Position numbers and translations under genes: made by a program. Positions 1-6,302 of a stretch of DNA of 22,015 bases are shown in pieces. This DNA comes from Ruminococcus sp. AF41-9 (GTDB lineage Bacteria; Bacillota; Clostridia; Lachnospirales; Lachnospiraceae): the NCBI RefSeq assembly GCF_003477525.1, contig NZ_QUDO01000061.1:1-22015 (forward strand). Reading direction: 5' to 3'. Each line of letters begins with the position of its first letter. The first letter of the stretch is position 1. The notes beneath the pieces were generated by a model. That model searched no databases, was not told the DNA's origin, and saw only the letters and a program-made list of their open reading frames with translations.

Positions 1-11
1 TACTGCTGTTA

Positions 12-290
12 ATGTTAAAGCAATATGAACTGTTTCTGGATTCGTTTCAGTTCGCCTGTAAAAATTACAAAGGCAGTACCAAAGATGCGGACATTGCCAA
101 AGTAATGGGATTTGAATCGAAAGATGAATATAATGAGATTATGTTTCTCAGGGAGATCACACATACTGTCAACGCATTTAATGATATGGCAGATGTTGTA
201 AGGCTCTATTCAAAGAAACCGGAAGCGGCAGAACAAAGGCTTGCAAATCTTTTATCCGAAGTTATGTATGACGATTCTGAATCGGTATAG
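12..290 (+). CDS. Hypothetical small helical protein of an integrated element (start uncertain)
   Basis: A 92-residue reading frame from the ATG at 12 to a stop at 288-290. I do not recognise the family. The protein is mostly charged and helical in look, with no membrane segment, signal peptide or metal motif. The frame stays open upstream to the window edge (Leu-Leu-Leu before the Met) and no ribosome site is visible, so the true start may lie outside the window. It sits 160 bp upstream of a tyrosine integrase on the same strand, where conjugative elements often carry small regulators or excisionases. It has none of the helix-turn-helix look of a Tn916-type excisionase, so I do not call it one. 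Coding is likely from length and composition; function is unknown. Confidence 0.6.
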   Translation: MLKQYELFLDSFQFACKNYKGSTKDADIAKVMGFESKDEYNEIMFLREITHTVNAFNDMADVVRLYSKKPEAAEQRLANLLSEVMYDDSESV

Positions 291-365
291 TAAGATAATC
301 GGAGTTATGATACAATGAGCGCAAGCGAGTCAAGCTGTTTACAGATTTGACGAGCGGCGAATTGG

Positions 366-385
366 CTTATGGACTTGTCCATAAG
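366..385. repeat. 9-bp perfect hairpin upstream of the integrase
   Basis: CTTATGGAC and GTCCATAAG are separated by two T bases. The hairpin lies in the 160-bp gap before the integrase, about 65 bp ahead of its start codon. It has no T-tract, so it is not an intrinsic terminator; an operator or mRNA structure controlling the integrase is possible but unproven. Confidence 0.45.
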
Positions 386-450
386 ATGCCTACACGCAAG
401 AAGCATTTCAGCAGTTCCGATTGTCTGATATCGAAAGGAGACATACGATT

Positions 451-1746
451 ATGGCAAAAGGATCTGTTAGAAAAAAAGGAAAAAAATGGTACTATCGTTT
501 CTATGTAGAAGATGCAAGCGGTAAAATGGTTCAGAAAGAATACGCCGGAACCGAAAGTAAAAGTGAGACGGAAAAGCTTCTCCGCAAGGCACTGGAAGAC
601 TACGAAGATAAGAAGTTTGTTGCAAAGGCAGATAATCTTACCGTAGGGGAACTTCTGGATATGTGGGCAGAAGAAGAACTGAAAACTGGGACACTCAGCA
701 ACGGTACAGTGGAAAATTATCTTGGTGCAATCCGATGTATCAAAAAACACCCGATTGCAGACCGCAAACTGAAAACAGTTACTGCCGAACATTTACAGGC
801 ATTTCTTGATCTGCTTACATTCGGTGGTGAGTTTCCAGACGGGAAAGTAAAAAAGGGATACAGCAAAGATTATATCCATTCTTTTTCCGCAGTGTTACAG
901 CAGTCATTCCGTTTTGCAGTATTTCCAAAACAGTTAATCAGTTTCAATCCGATGCAGTATATTAAGCTGAAAAAGCAGGCAGAGGAAGTTGACCTCTTTT
1001 CCGATGATGAAGTGGAAGAAGGTACACAGCCGATTTCACATGAGGATTATGAACGGCTTATCCAATATCTGGAAAAGAAAAATCCACCTGCTATTCTTCC
1101 GATTCAAATTGCGTATTATGCCGGGCTCCGTATCGGGGAAACCTGTGGTCTTACATGGCAGGACATTAACCTTGAGGAACAATGCCTGACCATAAAACGC
1201 AGTATCCGCTACGACGGCATGAAACACAAAAATATTATCGGACCAACGAAACGGAAAAAAGTAAGGATTGTTGATTTTGGAGATACGCTGACTGAAATAC
1301 TGAAAGCTGCCAGAAAAGAACAGCTCAAAAACCGGATGCAGTATGGCGAATTATATCACCGCAATTACTACAAAGAAGTGCATGTGAAAAACAGGGTATA
1401 TTATGAATACTATCATCTTGACGGAACACAGGAAGTCCCGACAGATTACAAAGAAATCTCCTTTGTCTGCCTGCGACCAGATGGCTCTTTGGAACTGCCG
1501 AGTACACTCAGCATTGTATGCAGATCAGTGGCAAAGAAGCTGGAAGGATTTGAAGATTTCCATTTTCACCAGTTGCGTCACACTTATACCAGCAATCTGC
1601 TTTCCAATGGAGCTGCACCGAAAGATGTACAGGAACTGTTAGGACACTCTGATGTCAGTACCACAATGAATATTTACGCTCACTCAACAAGAAAAGCAAA
1701 ACGGGATTCCGCAAGACTTCTTGATAAAGTAGCGAGCAATGCTTAA
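451..1746 (+). CDS. int: Tyrosine recombinase/integrase, Tn916 Int type
   Basis: A 431-residue site-specific integrase that would excise and insert a conjugative or mobilizable element. The N-terminal ~55 residues (basic, then a WYYRFYVEDASGK strand region) match the arm-binding AP2-like domain of Tn916-type integrases. A SAM-like core-binding domain follows (about 65-175), then the catalytic domain. Visible catalytic residues are Arg227 in AGLRIGE, His373 and Arg376 in HQLRH, His399 in LLGHSD and the nucleophile Tyr409 in NIYAH. The ATG at 451 is chosen because GAAAGGAG lies 10 bp upstream; an upstream TTG at 421 has no such site. The domain set and length are normal, so the enzyme looks intact. 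It faces the end of its own element and is convergent with the Tn4451-type element to its right, which has a separate serine recombinase. It therefore probably belongs to a neighbouring element. Confidence 0.95.
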   Translation: MAKGSVRKKGKKWYYRFYVEDASGKMVQKEYAGTESKSETEKLLRKALEDYEDKKFVAKADNLTVGELLDMWAEEELKTGTLSNGTVENYLGAIRCIKKHPIADRKLKTVTAEHLQAFLDLLTFGGEFPDGKVKKGYSKDYIHSFSAVLQQSFRFAVFPKQLISFNPMQYIKLKKQAEEVDLFSDDEVEEGTQPISHEDYERLIQYLEKKNPPAILPIQIAYYAGLRIGETCGLTWQDINLEEQCLTIKRSIRYDGMKHKNIIGPTKRKKVRIVDFGDTLTEILKAARKEQLKNRMQYGELYHRNYYKEVHVKNRVYYEYYHLDGTQEVPTDYKEISFVCLRPDGSLELPSTLSIVCRSVAKKLEGFEDFHFHQLRHTYTSNLLSNGAAPKDVQELLGHSDVSTTMNIYAHSTRKAKRDSARLLDKVASNA

Positions 1747-1753
1747 CTAAAAA

Positions 1754-1803
1754 TTTCCCTTATTTCCCTTGCGGATTCCGCATAAGGGCAAAAATAAGGG
1801 AAA
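1754..1803. repeat. Inverted repeat just after int: possible attachment-end or arm-site region
   Basis: Twelve bases, TTTCCCTTATTT (1754-1765), are mirrored exactly at 1792-1803. A nested imperfect stem (CCCTTGCGGA against TCCGCATAAGGG) lies inside. A further related direct copy (AAATAAGGAAA) occurs near 1848-1858. The hairpin starts 8 bp after the integrase stop. No T-tract follows on +, so it is a weak terminator candidate. Repeated short sites beside a Tn916-type int are often where the integrase arm domain binds, so this could mark the element end. That reading is inference. Confidence 0.5.
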
Positions 1804-1934
1804 ATACATATCATTTCACTATTTAATGGGCTGAAAAGCCTGTAAAATAAGGAAAGTTCAGGAAATCTCTCCACAAATTCCGATTTGTTAATCACATAAT
1901 ATCACACTTCTCCTACAATTACATCTATCTATTT

Positions 1935-2108
1935 TCATTGCACTTCCACTCTGCTCACTTCTGTCATCAGCATCCGATTAATCTTCTCCTGCATGGTTTC
2001 TTTCGCATCTTCATTAAAGTGATAGCGGACAACATATACCGTCTGTCCGATCTTCTTTGTAAAAGTGTGTCCCTGTGTCGCTGTATTCATCATTTTTTCC
2101 ATAATCAT
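1935..2108 (-). CDS. tnpW: Transposon-encoded protein TnpW family
   Basis: A 57-residue protein. The core TFTKKIGQTVYVVRYHF, followed by a helical segment rich in Met, Glu and Lys, matches the small TnpW proteins found at the end of Tn4451-type elements (family knowledge). The role of TnpW is not established. The ATG at 2108 has AAAGGA five to nine bases upstream; the in-frame ATG at 2102 is an alternative. It is the last gene of the element on this strand, about 280 bp after the VapE-type fragment. That gap carries the repeated GTCAAC motifs, which may regulate it. Its length is normal for the family, and nothing suggests damage. Confidence 0.85.
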   Translation of the reverse strand: MIMEKMMNTATQGHTFTKKIGQTVYVVRYHFNEDAKETMQEKINRMLMTEVSRVEVQ

Positions 2109-2127
2109 CAAATTCCTTTCTGTTATA

Positions 2128-2412
2128 TGCCCGACAGAGAGAGGTTCGTATTGTCCCTGCCGGAAGTTTATCTATAAACTGTCAACGTAAATGTCAACAT
2201 GGGTTTTCAAACTTCTTATGGGATGTTTTTTCCTATCCTCCAAATACATCCCAAGAGTTTTTTGAATATCTTTGTTGACAATTGGTAAAAACAGCAAAAT
2301 CACCAGTAAATATAAGGGTTTCGGCTGTCAACAAGAATGTCAACAAGCAATACATTTCCGGGTAAATCGACAGCCTTCAGGTGCCAAAATCAGCCTTTCT
2401 CTCTGTCGGGCA
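2128..2412. repeat. 15-bp perfect inverted repeats enclosing a 255-bp segment
   Basis: TGCCCGACAGAGAGA at 2128-2142 is mirrored exactly at 2398-2412. The right copy encodes the last residues of the VapE-type protein (LPDRE). The left copy lies just upstream of the tnpW ribosome site. The enclosed segment holds the GTCAAC array. A duplicated sequence in inverted orientation around a regulatory block could be a rearrangement scar or a paired recombination or binding site. Confidence 0.6.
2166..2345. promoter_or_regulatory. GTCAAC repeat array with adjacent palindrome: candidate operator, iteron or promoter region of tnpW
   Basis: Two related 21-bp blocks (2179-2199 and 2325-2345) differ at only three central bases. 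Each contains two GTCAAC motifs exactly 12 bp apart (2181, 2193; 2327, 2339). A fifth copy is inverted at 2274-2279. Next to the left block is GTTTAT-CT-ATAAAC (2166-2179). Read on -, TTGACA at 2197-2192 is followed after 17 bp by TAGATA, a possible tnpW promoter. Paired, phased repeats suggest binding of a dimeric protein. Iterons for replication initiation are an alternative, given the neighbouring VapE-type ATPase. Function is inferred. Confidence 0.5.
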
Positions 2413-3439
2413 GGTCAAATGGAAGTTCGAGTTGTTCTGCCTTTGTCAGCTTCGTAAATCCATCTTTATCCGGTTCGTTGACACTCTCATCCTCTGTTCC
2501 TTCCCGAATCCAGCTCCGCTGTCTGCCATAACCTTGCTTTTCAAATCTGTGAATCCCGGTTCTCTTCCAACCTGTGATCTGGGTATCCATGATCGAGCAG
2601 ATCTCATTGGTTTCAAATTTCTTTGGTTCCCGGTCAAAATGGTCAAATGCTTCTTTCCAGATCTGCACCGAGCATGTATGGGTTCCTTTGTAGGCATCCA
2701 GCCATCCCTGAATCGTTCCTGCCATGGTATCTTCCTGCGTGAACTGTTTCCGATATTCCTCAATCTCTTTCTCCATCTCTTTTGAAAATTTTAACAGACT
2801 GTTTTTATTCTCCGTTGTCCAGTAGAGCACCATCGCTTCTGCCCACAACTGGTCAAAATATGCTCTTGCTTCTTCCTCATCATCAAGGATATGTTTCTCT
2901 GCCTTACTGCTGTCTATGGCAATCGGCAGGAAACGTCTTGACCCTGTACGGTCAAAGGGAATGAACTGCCTTGTGTTTGTTGATCCGGCAAAAGCACACT
3001 GACGCTTCCGGTCTTCCCCATAGACTGCATATGGATCACGGTAAGAATCTTTCTGTCTGGTCAGGAATGATTTGATTTCTTCATTGTTCTTTGCACTGAT
3101 TGTAGCAATCATCTCTGGCATTTCTATGATCCAGTGTCCCCGCAGATATTCATAGACTTTATTGTCGCCAAGATTGCGTAAGTCATCGGAAAACCAGTCA
3201 TCCTTTAAGGCAAGGAAGCGGAAAAAAATAGATTTTCCGGCTCCCTGCTGACCGACCAGACAGAGCATTTCATCCGCTTTGCATCCGGGACGGTAAATCC
3301 TGCTCAACGCTTCCATAAGGAAATGCTTCATTACCTCATACACAAAGTCCGAAGCATCTGCTCCCATATACCGTTGCAGGACATATCGAATCCGTTCCTG
3401 ACCGTCCCATTCCAATTCTTCCCCTGCCGGAAAATCCGG
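2390..3439 (-). pseudogene. VapE/VirE-family P-loop ATPase, N-terminally truncated (out of frame with the relaxase)
   Basis: The protein keeps the C-terminal ATPase part of virulence-associated E proteins, the replication-type P-loop ATPases common in mobile elements. It has WDGQERI at the start of the domain, Walker A GQQGAGKS (about residue 55-62 from the TTG at 3415), a Walker-B-like WIIEMPE, and the conserved GSTNTRQF...DRTGSRRFLPI segment. The usual N-terminal primase-like half of the family is missing. The frame opens after a TGA at 3440-3442 with no ATG and no ribosome site, so it has no start of its own. It overlaps the relaxase frame by about 110 bp. Adding one G to the GGGG run (- strand, 3421-3424) would fuse the two into a single ORF of about 663 residues. 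In Tn4451 the corresponding gene would be tnpY; that correspondence is inference. Confidence 0.8.
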
Positions 3440-4380
3440 TCAGAATTAGAAAGGAATTTTTCTTTAAATTCATTTTCCTGCTGAACCAGCATTTCTTCCT
3501 GTTTCTGTATTTTTTGTTCATTTCCTCTGACCACGATTGACTGTTTTGCAATATCCAGGCGGTTGGCATTCACTATCTCAATCTGCTGTTCAATCGTTTC
3601 CTGTTGCTCTGCAATTTCTTCTTTCTGCTTCATGCGGATGTAGTCCTGCTTCTCCAAATACTGCCTTCCTCCATAGGACGGTTCTTCATCCAGTTCCAGT
3701 CCATGACGTTTGCAGATATCCAGAAACATCACCCGGCAGGCAGAATCAAAAACCATCTTCCTGTTATTTGTCCGGGATCGTGCTTTGTCCGGCTGTGGCA
3801 GTTCAAAGCCAAGCTGCTTTAATGCTTCTTCCTGTTTCGGTTCAATCTCCCCATATCTGTTTGTGGCATCAAATACATGACGCTCATGGATATGCGGTGT
3901 CGCTTCATCCATGTGCAGTGACCAGTCAATGATATGGACATTAGAGCCGAAACGCTCATCAAACTCTTTCTTAAATTCATCAAAGACCATGACCAGCGTT
4001 TGTGCAGAAGCATGTTCATCTATCGTTCCAAGCTGATAGATACTTTCTTCCGGGCAGGTCTTTTTGCTTTTCAGAATATCCTCCACACCTTTGCACCTGT
4101 CAGGGTGTCTGGCTTTCTCATGTCTCGCATTTTGGTTCATGACGTAATCGCTGTAATGCTCCACATAGTATGCAAGCTCGATCTGGTTGAAAGAAAAATT
4201 ATCCTCTTTTCCCCGGTCAGCCATGGTGGTATATCCCTGATAGCAGTCCCAGTAGATATTCTGCCGGACACGTTCATTGTCGATATGCTCACTGTGTTCC
4301 GGATCAAATCTCCGGTCATTGTGAAGCGGATTGTAAACGCCGTCCTTGCCGGATCTACCATTATGCCTTGTCCCTTTCAA
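3331..4380 (-). CDS. MobV/Pre-type relaxase, C-terminally altered
   Basis: Plasmid-mobilization relaxase that nicks oriT for transfer. The HUH-type motif H-M-D-E-A-T-P-H-I-H is visible (His156, Glu159, His163, His165), inside the region HIIDWSLHMDEATPHIH typical of Pre/Mob proteins. The N-terminus (HNGRSGKDGVYNPLHNDR) fits the variant widespread in Lachnospiraceae elements. A coiled coil rich in Gln and Glu runs from about 250 to 310. The TTG at 4380 is chosen because GGAGAG lies about 8 bp upstream. The last ~35 codons of the listed frame are an out-of-frame reading of the VapE-type gene, so genuine relaxase sequence ends near 3425. It is either truncated by a deletion or part of a relaxase-ATPase fusion broken by a one-base error. 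It corresponds to tnpZ by position. Confidence 0.85.
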   Translation of the reverse strand: MKGTRHNGRSGKDGVYNPLHNDRRFDPEHSEHIDNERVRQNIYWDCYQGYTTMADRGKEDNFSFNQIELAYYVEHYSDYVMNQNARHEKARHPDRCKGVEDILKSKKTCPEESIYQLGTIDEHASAQTLVMVFDEFKKEFDERFGSNVHIIDWSLHMDEATPHIHERHVFDATNRYGEIEPKQEEALKQLGFELPQPDKARSRTNNRKMVFDSACRVMFLDICKRHGLELDEEPSYGGRQYLEKQDYIRMKQKEEIAEQQETIEQQIEIVNANRLDIAKQSIVVRGNEQKIQKQEEMLVQQENEFKEKFLSNSDRIFRQGKNWNGTVRNGFDMSCNGIWEQMLRTLCMR

Positions 4381-4790
4381 TTCACATCTCTCCTTTTTTC
4401 AAGTTTTCTCCCCGAAGGGTAATGCAGCGAAGCTGCCAAAAGTCTCTGTCTCCGTTACAGACAGTACCCAGTGATATGGCGAAACGCCATATCACTGGGC
4501 AATGGCTGCCGCCCTTAACCTGCTAATGGGCTTTGCCCCTTAACCCCAGCAAGGTGCTGCCGCCCTTTGCAATCCAGGCACAAAGGACTTACCACCCTCT
4601 GTACTCCCGTCAGCCAAAACGAAACTCCTGCCGCTGTCCCTTCGGCAAGATTTCCGTTCCGTCTGTTTTTCAAAAATCCTCAGAATCGGATTTTGTGAAA
4701 ATATAAAAATGGATAAAATAAAAGGCACTAACTTTTTACGGTTAATGCCCTTTACTTTACTCATTCATTTTTTAGATTTCTCTATATGTA
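4381..4790. other. 410-bp non-coding region upstream of the relaxase
   Basis: There is no convincing gene. It contains the relaxase ribosome site, a perfect 15-bp hairpin at 4467-4499, and GC-rich stretches with short inverted segments between 4500 and 4650, then an AT-rich part before the next gene. The position immediately upstream of a mob gene is where oriT normally lies in MobV-type systems. A possible 74-residue frame on - (4540-4764) is poorly composed and I do not call it. Confidence 0.5.
4467..4499. repeat. 15-bp perfect hairpin, candidate oriT
   Basis: CCCAGTGATATGGCG, a loop of AAA, and its exact complement. It lies 87 bp upstream of the MobV-type relaxase start. Relaxases of this class recognise an inverted repeat in their own upstream region, so this is the best oriT candidate in the element. 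There is no T-tract, so it is not a typical terminator. The nick site cannot be placed from sequence alone. Confidence 0.55.
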
Positions 4791-5093
4791 TCACTCTGAT
4801 AACTGGCGGAGAATCTCTTTTGCAAGTTTCTTCAATCTCATTCCGTCCCTTAATCCGAGACGGTAAAAGAATTCTTCTGTCTCAGCTCCGCTGTTGAATA
4901 TCTGATCGCAGTATTTCGTAACTGCTTCTTCCTGCTCCGGTGGCAGAGTTTCAATCACCTTCTTGTAGGCTTCCTCAACTTCATCCGGTGCCACTTCTGT
5001 CTGTTGTTTCAATTTCCAGTCCGTATACGATTTTCCCATGTGTTCGGTTATCGTCAGGTTGATGAATTCTTCAATTTCTTTTGTCATTTTCAT
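4791..5093 (-). CDS. Small helical accessory protein of the element, paralog A
   Basis: A 100-residue, charged, all-helical-looking protein with no membrane segment. It shares a clear pattern with its upstream neighbour at 5121-5419: a start with EFxN(L/D)xxxEhM, a central LPPEQEEA-type segment, and a C-terminal EFFYRLGLRDG followed by a short basic helix. That pattern loosely recalls small DUF6809-like proteins, but I am not sure of the family. Two starts three residues apart are possible (5093 and 5087), and the ribosome site is weak (GGAATGGTGG). It is the last gene before the putative oriT, in a small-gene operon behind tnpV. Function is unknown; a role in element maintenance or mobilization is inferred from position only. 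Confidence 0.75.
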   Translation of the reverse strand: MKMTKEIEEFINLTITEHMGKSYTDWKLKQQTEVAPDEVEEAYKKVIETLPPEQEEAVTKYCDQIFNSGAETEEFFYRLGLRDGMRLKKLAKEILRQLSE

Positions 5094-5120
5094 TCATGAC
5101 CACCATTCCTTTCACACACC

Positions 5121-5419
5121 TCATTCTGTTAAAGCATCCAGCATAGCCCGCATTGCTTCTTTCAGTTTTAGCCATCTCTCAGACCCATACGGTAATAAAA
5201 TTCGTTCAGGTCACTGCATTTATTTGACGTATCTGTCAGGTAATCAAACAGAACCTTCTCCTGTTTCTTTGGCATCTTCCGAAGTACCTTTTGCAGTTTC
5301 AATTCCAGTTTTTCATTGAATGGATCATACTGCTTTCCATCATTTTCCTGATAAACCTGTTCCATTCTTTCCCCGATCAGGTCATTCATAAACTCTTTCA
5401 TTTTCTCTGTTACTTCCAT
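5121..5419 (-). pseudogene. Small helical accessory protein, paralog B, with one-base frameshift near its 3' end
   Basis: The open frame 5168-5419 ends in FYYRMGLRDG followed at once by TAA. Its paralog at 4791-5093 continues with 16 more residues (MRLKKLAKEILRQLSE). In the next frame here, exactly 16 residues of similar type follow (LKLKEAMRAMLDALTE) and end at the TGA at 5121-5123. Adding one base at the GG (5172-5173 on +) joins the parts into a 99-residue protein, one shorter than the paralog. Either the last helix is truly lost or there is a sequencing error. The start ATG has AAAGGAGA upstream, overlapping the stop of the preceding gene (TAA at 5424), so translation is probably coupled. 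Function unknown. Confidence 0.75.
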
Positions 5420-5423
5420 CTGC

Positions 5424-5714
5424 TTAATCTCCTTTTAAACTGATCTTGATTATTTCCAGCCACATGACCGCCCAGCCGGAAAGGACAGGCAGGGTATAAA
5501 GTGTAAAACCTGCAAGAAGCATTTTGAATACTTCTGTACCTGTCTCCTGCCCAAATCCATAACTTAATATTGCTGTAATACAGATAATCCCTGACAGGAT
5601 ATGAAATACGATTGCGGACAGCCATGTAAGGAACATGAACACCAGCTGTATGATTGTCAGACATATCTGCAGTGGCAGCGAAATCACTTTCACAATGATC
5701 TTTACAATTCTCAT
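5424..5714 (-). CDS. CD1845-like small membrane protein
   Basis: A 96-residue hydrophobic protein with two or three likely membrane helices (about 8-33, 34-55 and 62-88) and a short charged C-terminus. The opening MRIVKIIVKVISLP followed by a leucine/isoleucine-rich region matches the CD1845 family found in conjugative and mobilizable elements of Clostridia (family knowledge; function not established). The ATG follows GGCGGTGG by about 7 bp and lies 15 bp after the stop of the preceding small gene. The stop codon overlaps the ribosome site of the following gene. It is intact. A role at the membrane during mobilization is possible but is inference. Confidence 0.75.
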   Translation of the reverse strand: MRIVKIIVKVISLPLQICLTIIQLVFMFLTWLSAIVFHILSGIICITAILSYGFGQETGTEVFKMLLAGFTLYTLPVLSGWAVMWLEIIKISLKGD

Positions 5715-5729
5715 GACTGTCCACCGCCT

Positions 5730-5909
5730 TCACTGTTTCAGATACTTGCGGTAGTTATCCATGACAGAATCGGTAACTCCGCTTTTGTATATCTTACGGA
5801 TATCCACAATCTTTTCATCTTTCAAAAGTTTCAGCCAGTCCAGCAGGTCTTTTCTGCTGTTGGCAAAGTTACAGCATTTTCCATCTGCATATTCAATCCG
5901 GTACCTCAT
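5730..5909 (-). CDS. Hypothetical 59-residue protein between tnpV and the CD1845-like gene
   Basis: A short gene with a strong ribosome site (GGAGGAG, 4-5 bp before the ATG at 5909) and tight spacing: 9 bp after the tnpV stop and 15 bp before the next start. The protein is basic and soluble-looking. It has an N-terminal beta-strand-like segment with paired cysteines (GKCCNF), a helix with DLLDWLKLLKDEK, and a lysine-rich end. I do not recognise the family. The excellent ribosome site and operon position make it a real gene. Its function is unknown. Confidence 0.75.
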   Translation of the reverse strand: MRYRIEYADGKCCNFANSRKDLLDWLKLLKDEKIVDIRKIYKSGVTDSVMDNYRKYLKQ

Positions 5910-5918
5910 AAGCTCCTC

Positions 5919-6302
5919 CTACACATACACCATTTCATTCAGTATGATTTCATCTACCCGGCTTTTTACATTGTTTGCCCGGCGAACCCATTCCATCTGA
6001 TCTCTGCTTTTCAGTTCCTCCGTAATGCCTTCCTGCTCCATCATCTGATCCATCAGAAAGTCCCTGCGTTCTACACACTGCTCATTCACATCTGCAAGAT
6101 AAGACCAGAGCTTTCCACTCAGACTCAGATACGAATATAATCCACTTTTATAATCCTTCAGATAATTCCTGTGGAGACTTCCGTAAAATCCAATCTCACG
6201 AGTCTCATTCGGTACTGCAAGCAGTGGCAGATACACTTCCCCGACAAGGATATAATCCAGTCCGTTACTGTCATCGTGTATGATCCGTTCTAACCCCTTC
6301 AT
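5919..6302 (-). CDS. tnpV: Transposon-encoded protein TnpV family
   Basis: A 127-residue protein typical of TnpV. It has a short N-terminal strand region (YILVGEVYLPLLAVP), then IGFYGSLHRNYLKDYKSGLYSYL, then SGKLWSYLADVNEQCVERRDFLMDQM and ITEELKSRDQMEWVRRANNVKSRVDEII. These blocks recur in TnpV proteins of Tn4451-like elements, whose function is not established. Its ATG overlaps the tnpX stop by four bases (ATGA), which implies translational coupling. The order tnpX-tnpV is the same as in Tn4451. Full-length and intact. Confidence 0.9.
   Translation of the reverse strand: MKGLERIIHDDSNGLDYILVGEVYLPLLAVPNETREIGFYGSLHRNYLKDYKSGLYSYLSLSGKLWSYLADVNEQCVERRDFLMDQMMEQEGITEELKSRDQMEWVRRANNVKSRVDEIILNEMVYV

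Noticed and set aside
311..508. Open frame on + before and into int, reading like real protein (includes DLTSGELAYGLVHKMPTRKK)
   Set aside because: No start codon with a ribosome site before 386, and it overlaps the integrase start. It may be a decayed gene, but nothing supports expression.
1754..1803. Intrinsic terminator of int
   Set aside because: The stem is strong, but no T-tract follows on +, so it is listed as an inverted repeat.
4540..4764. 74-codon frame on - in the region upstream of the relaxase
   Set aside because: Poor composition, no ribosome site, and it lies in a structured region likely to be non-coding transfer DNA.
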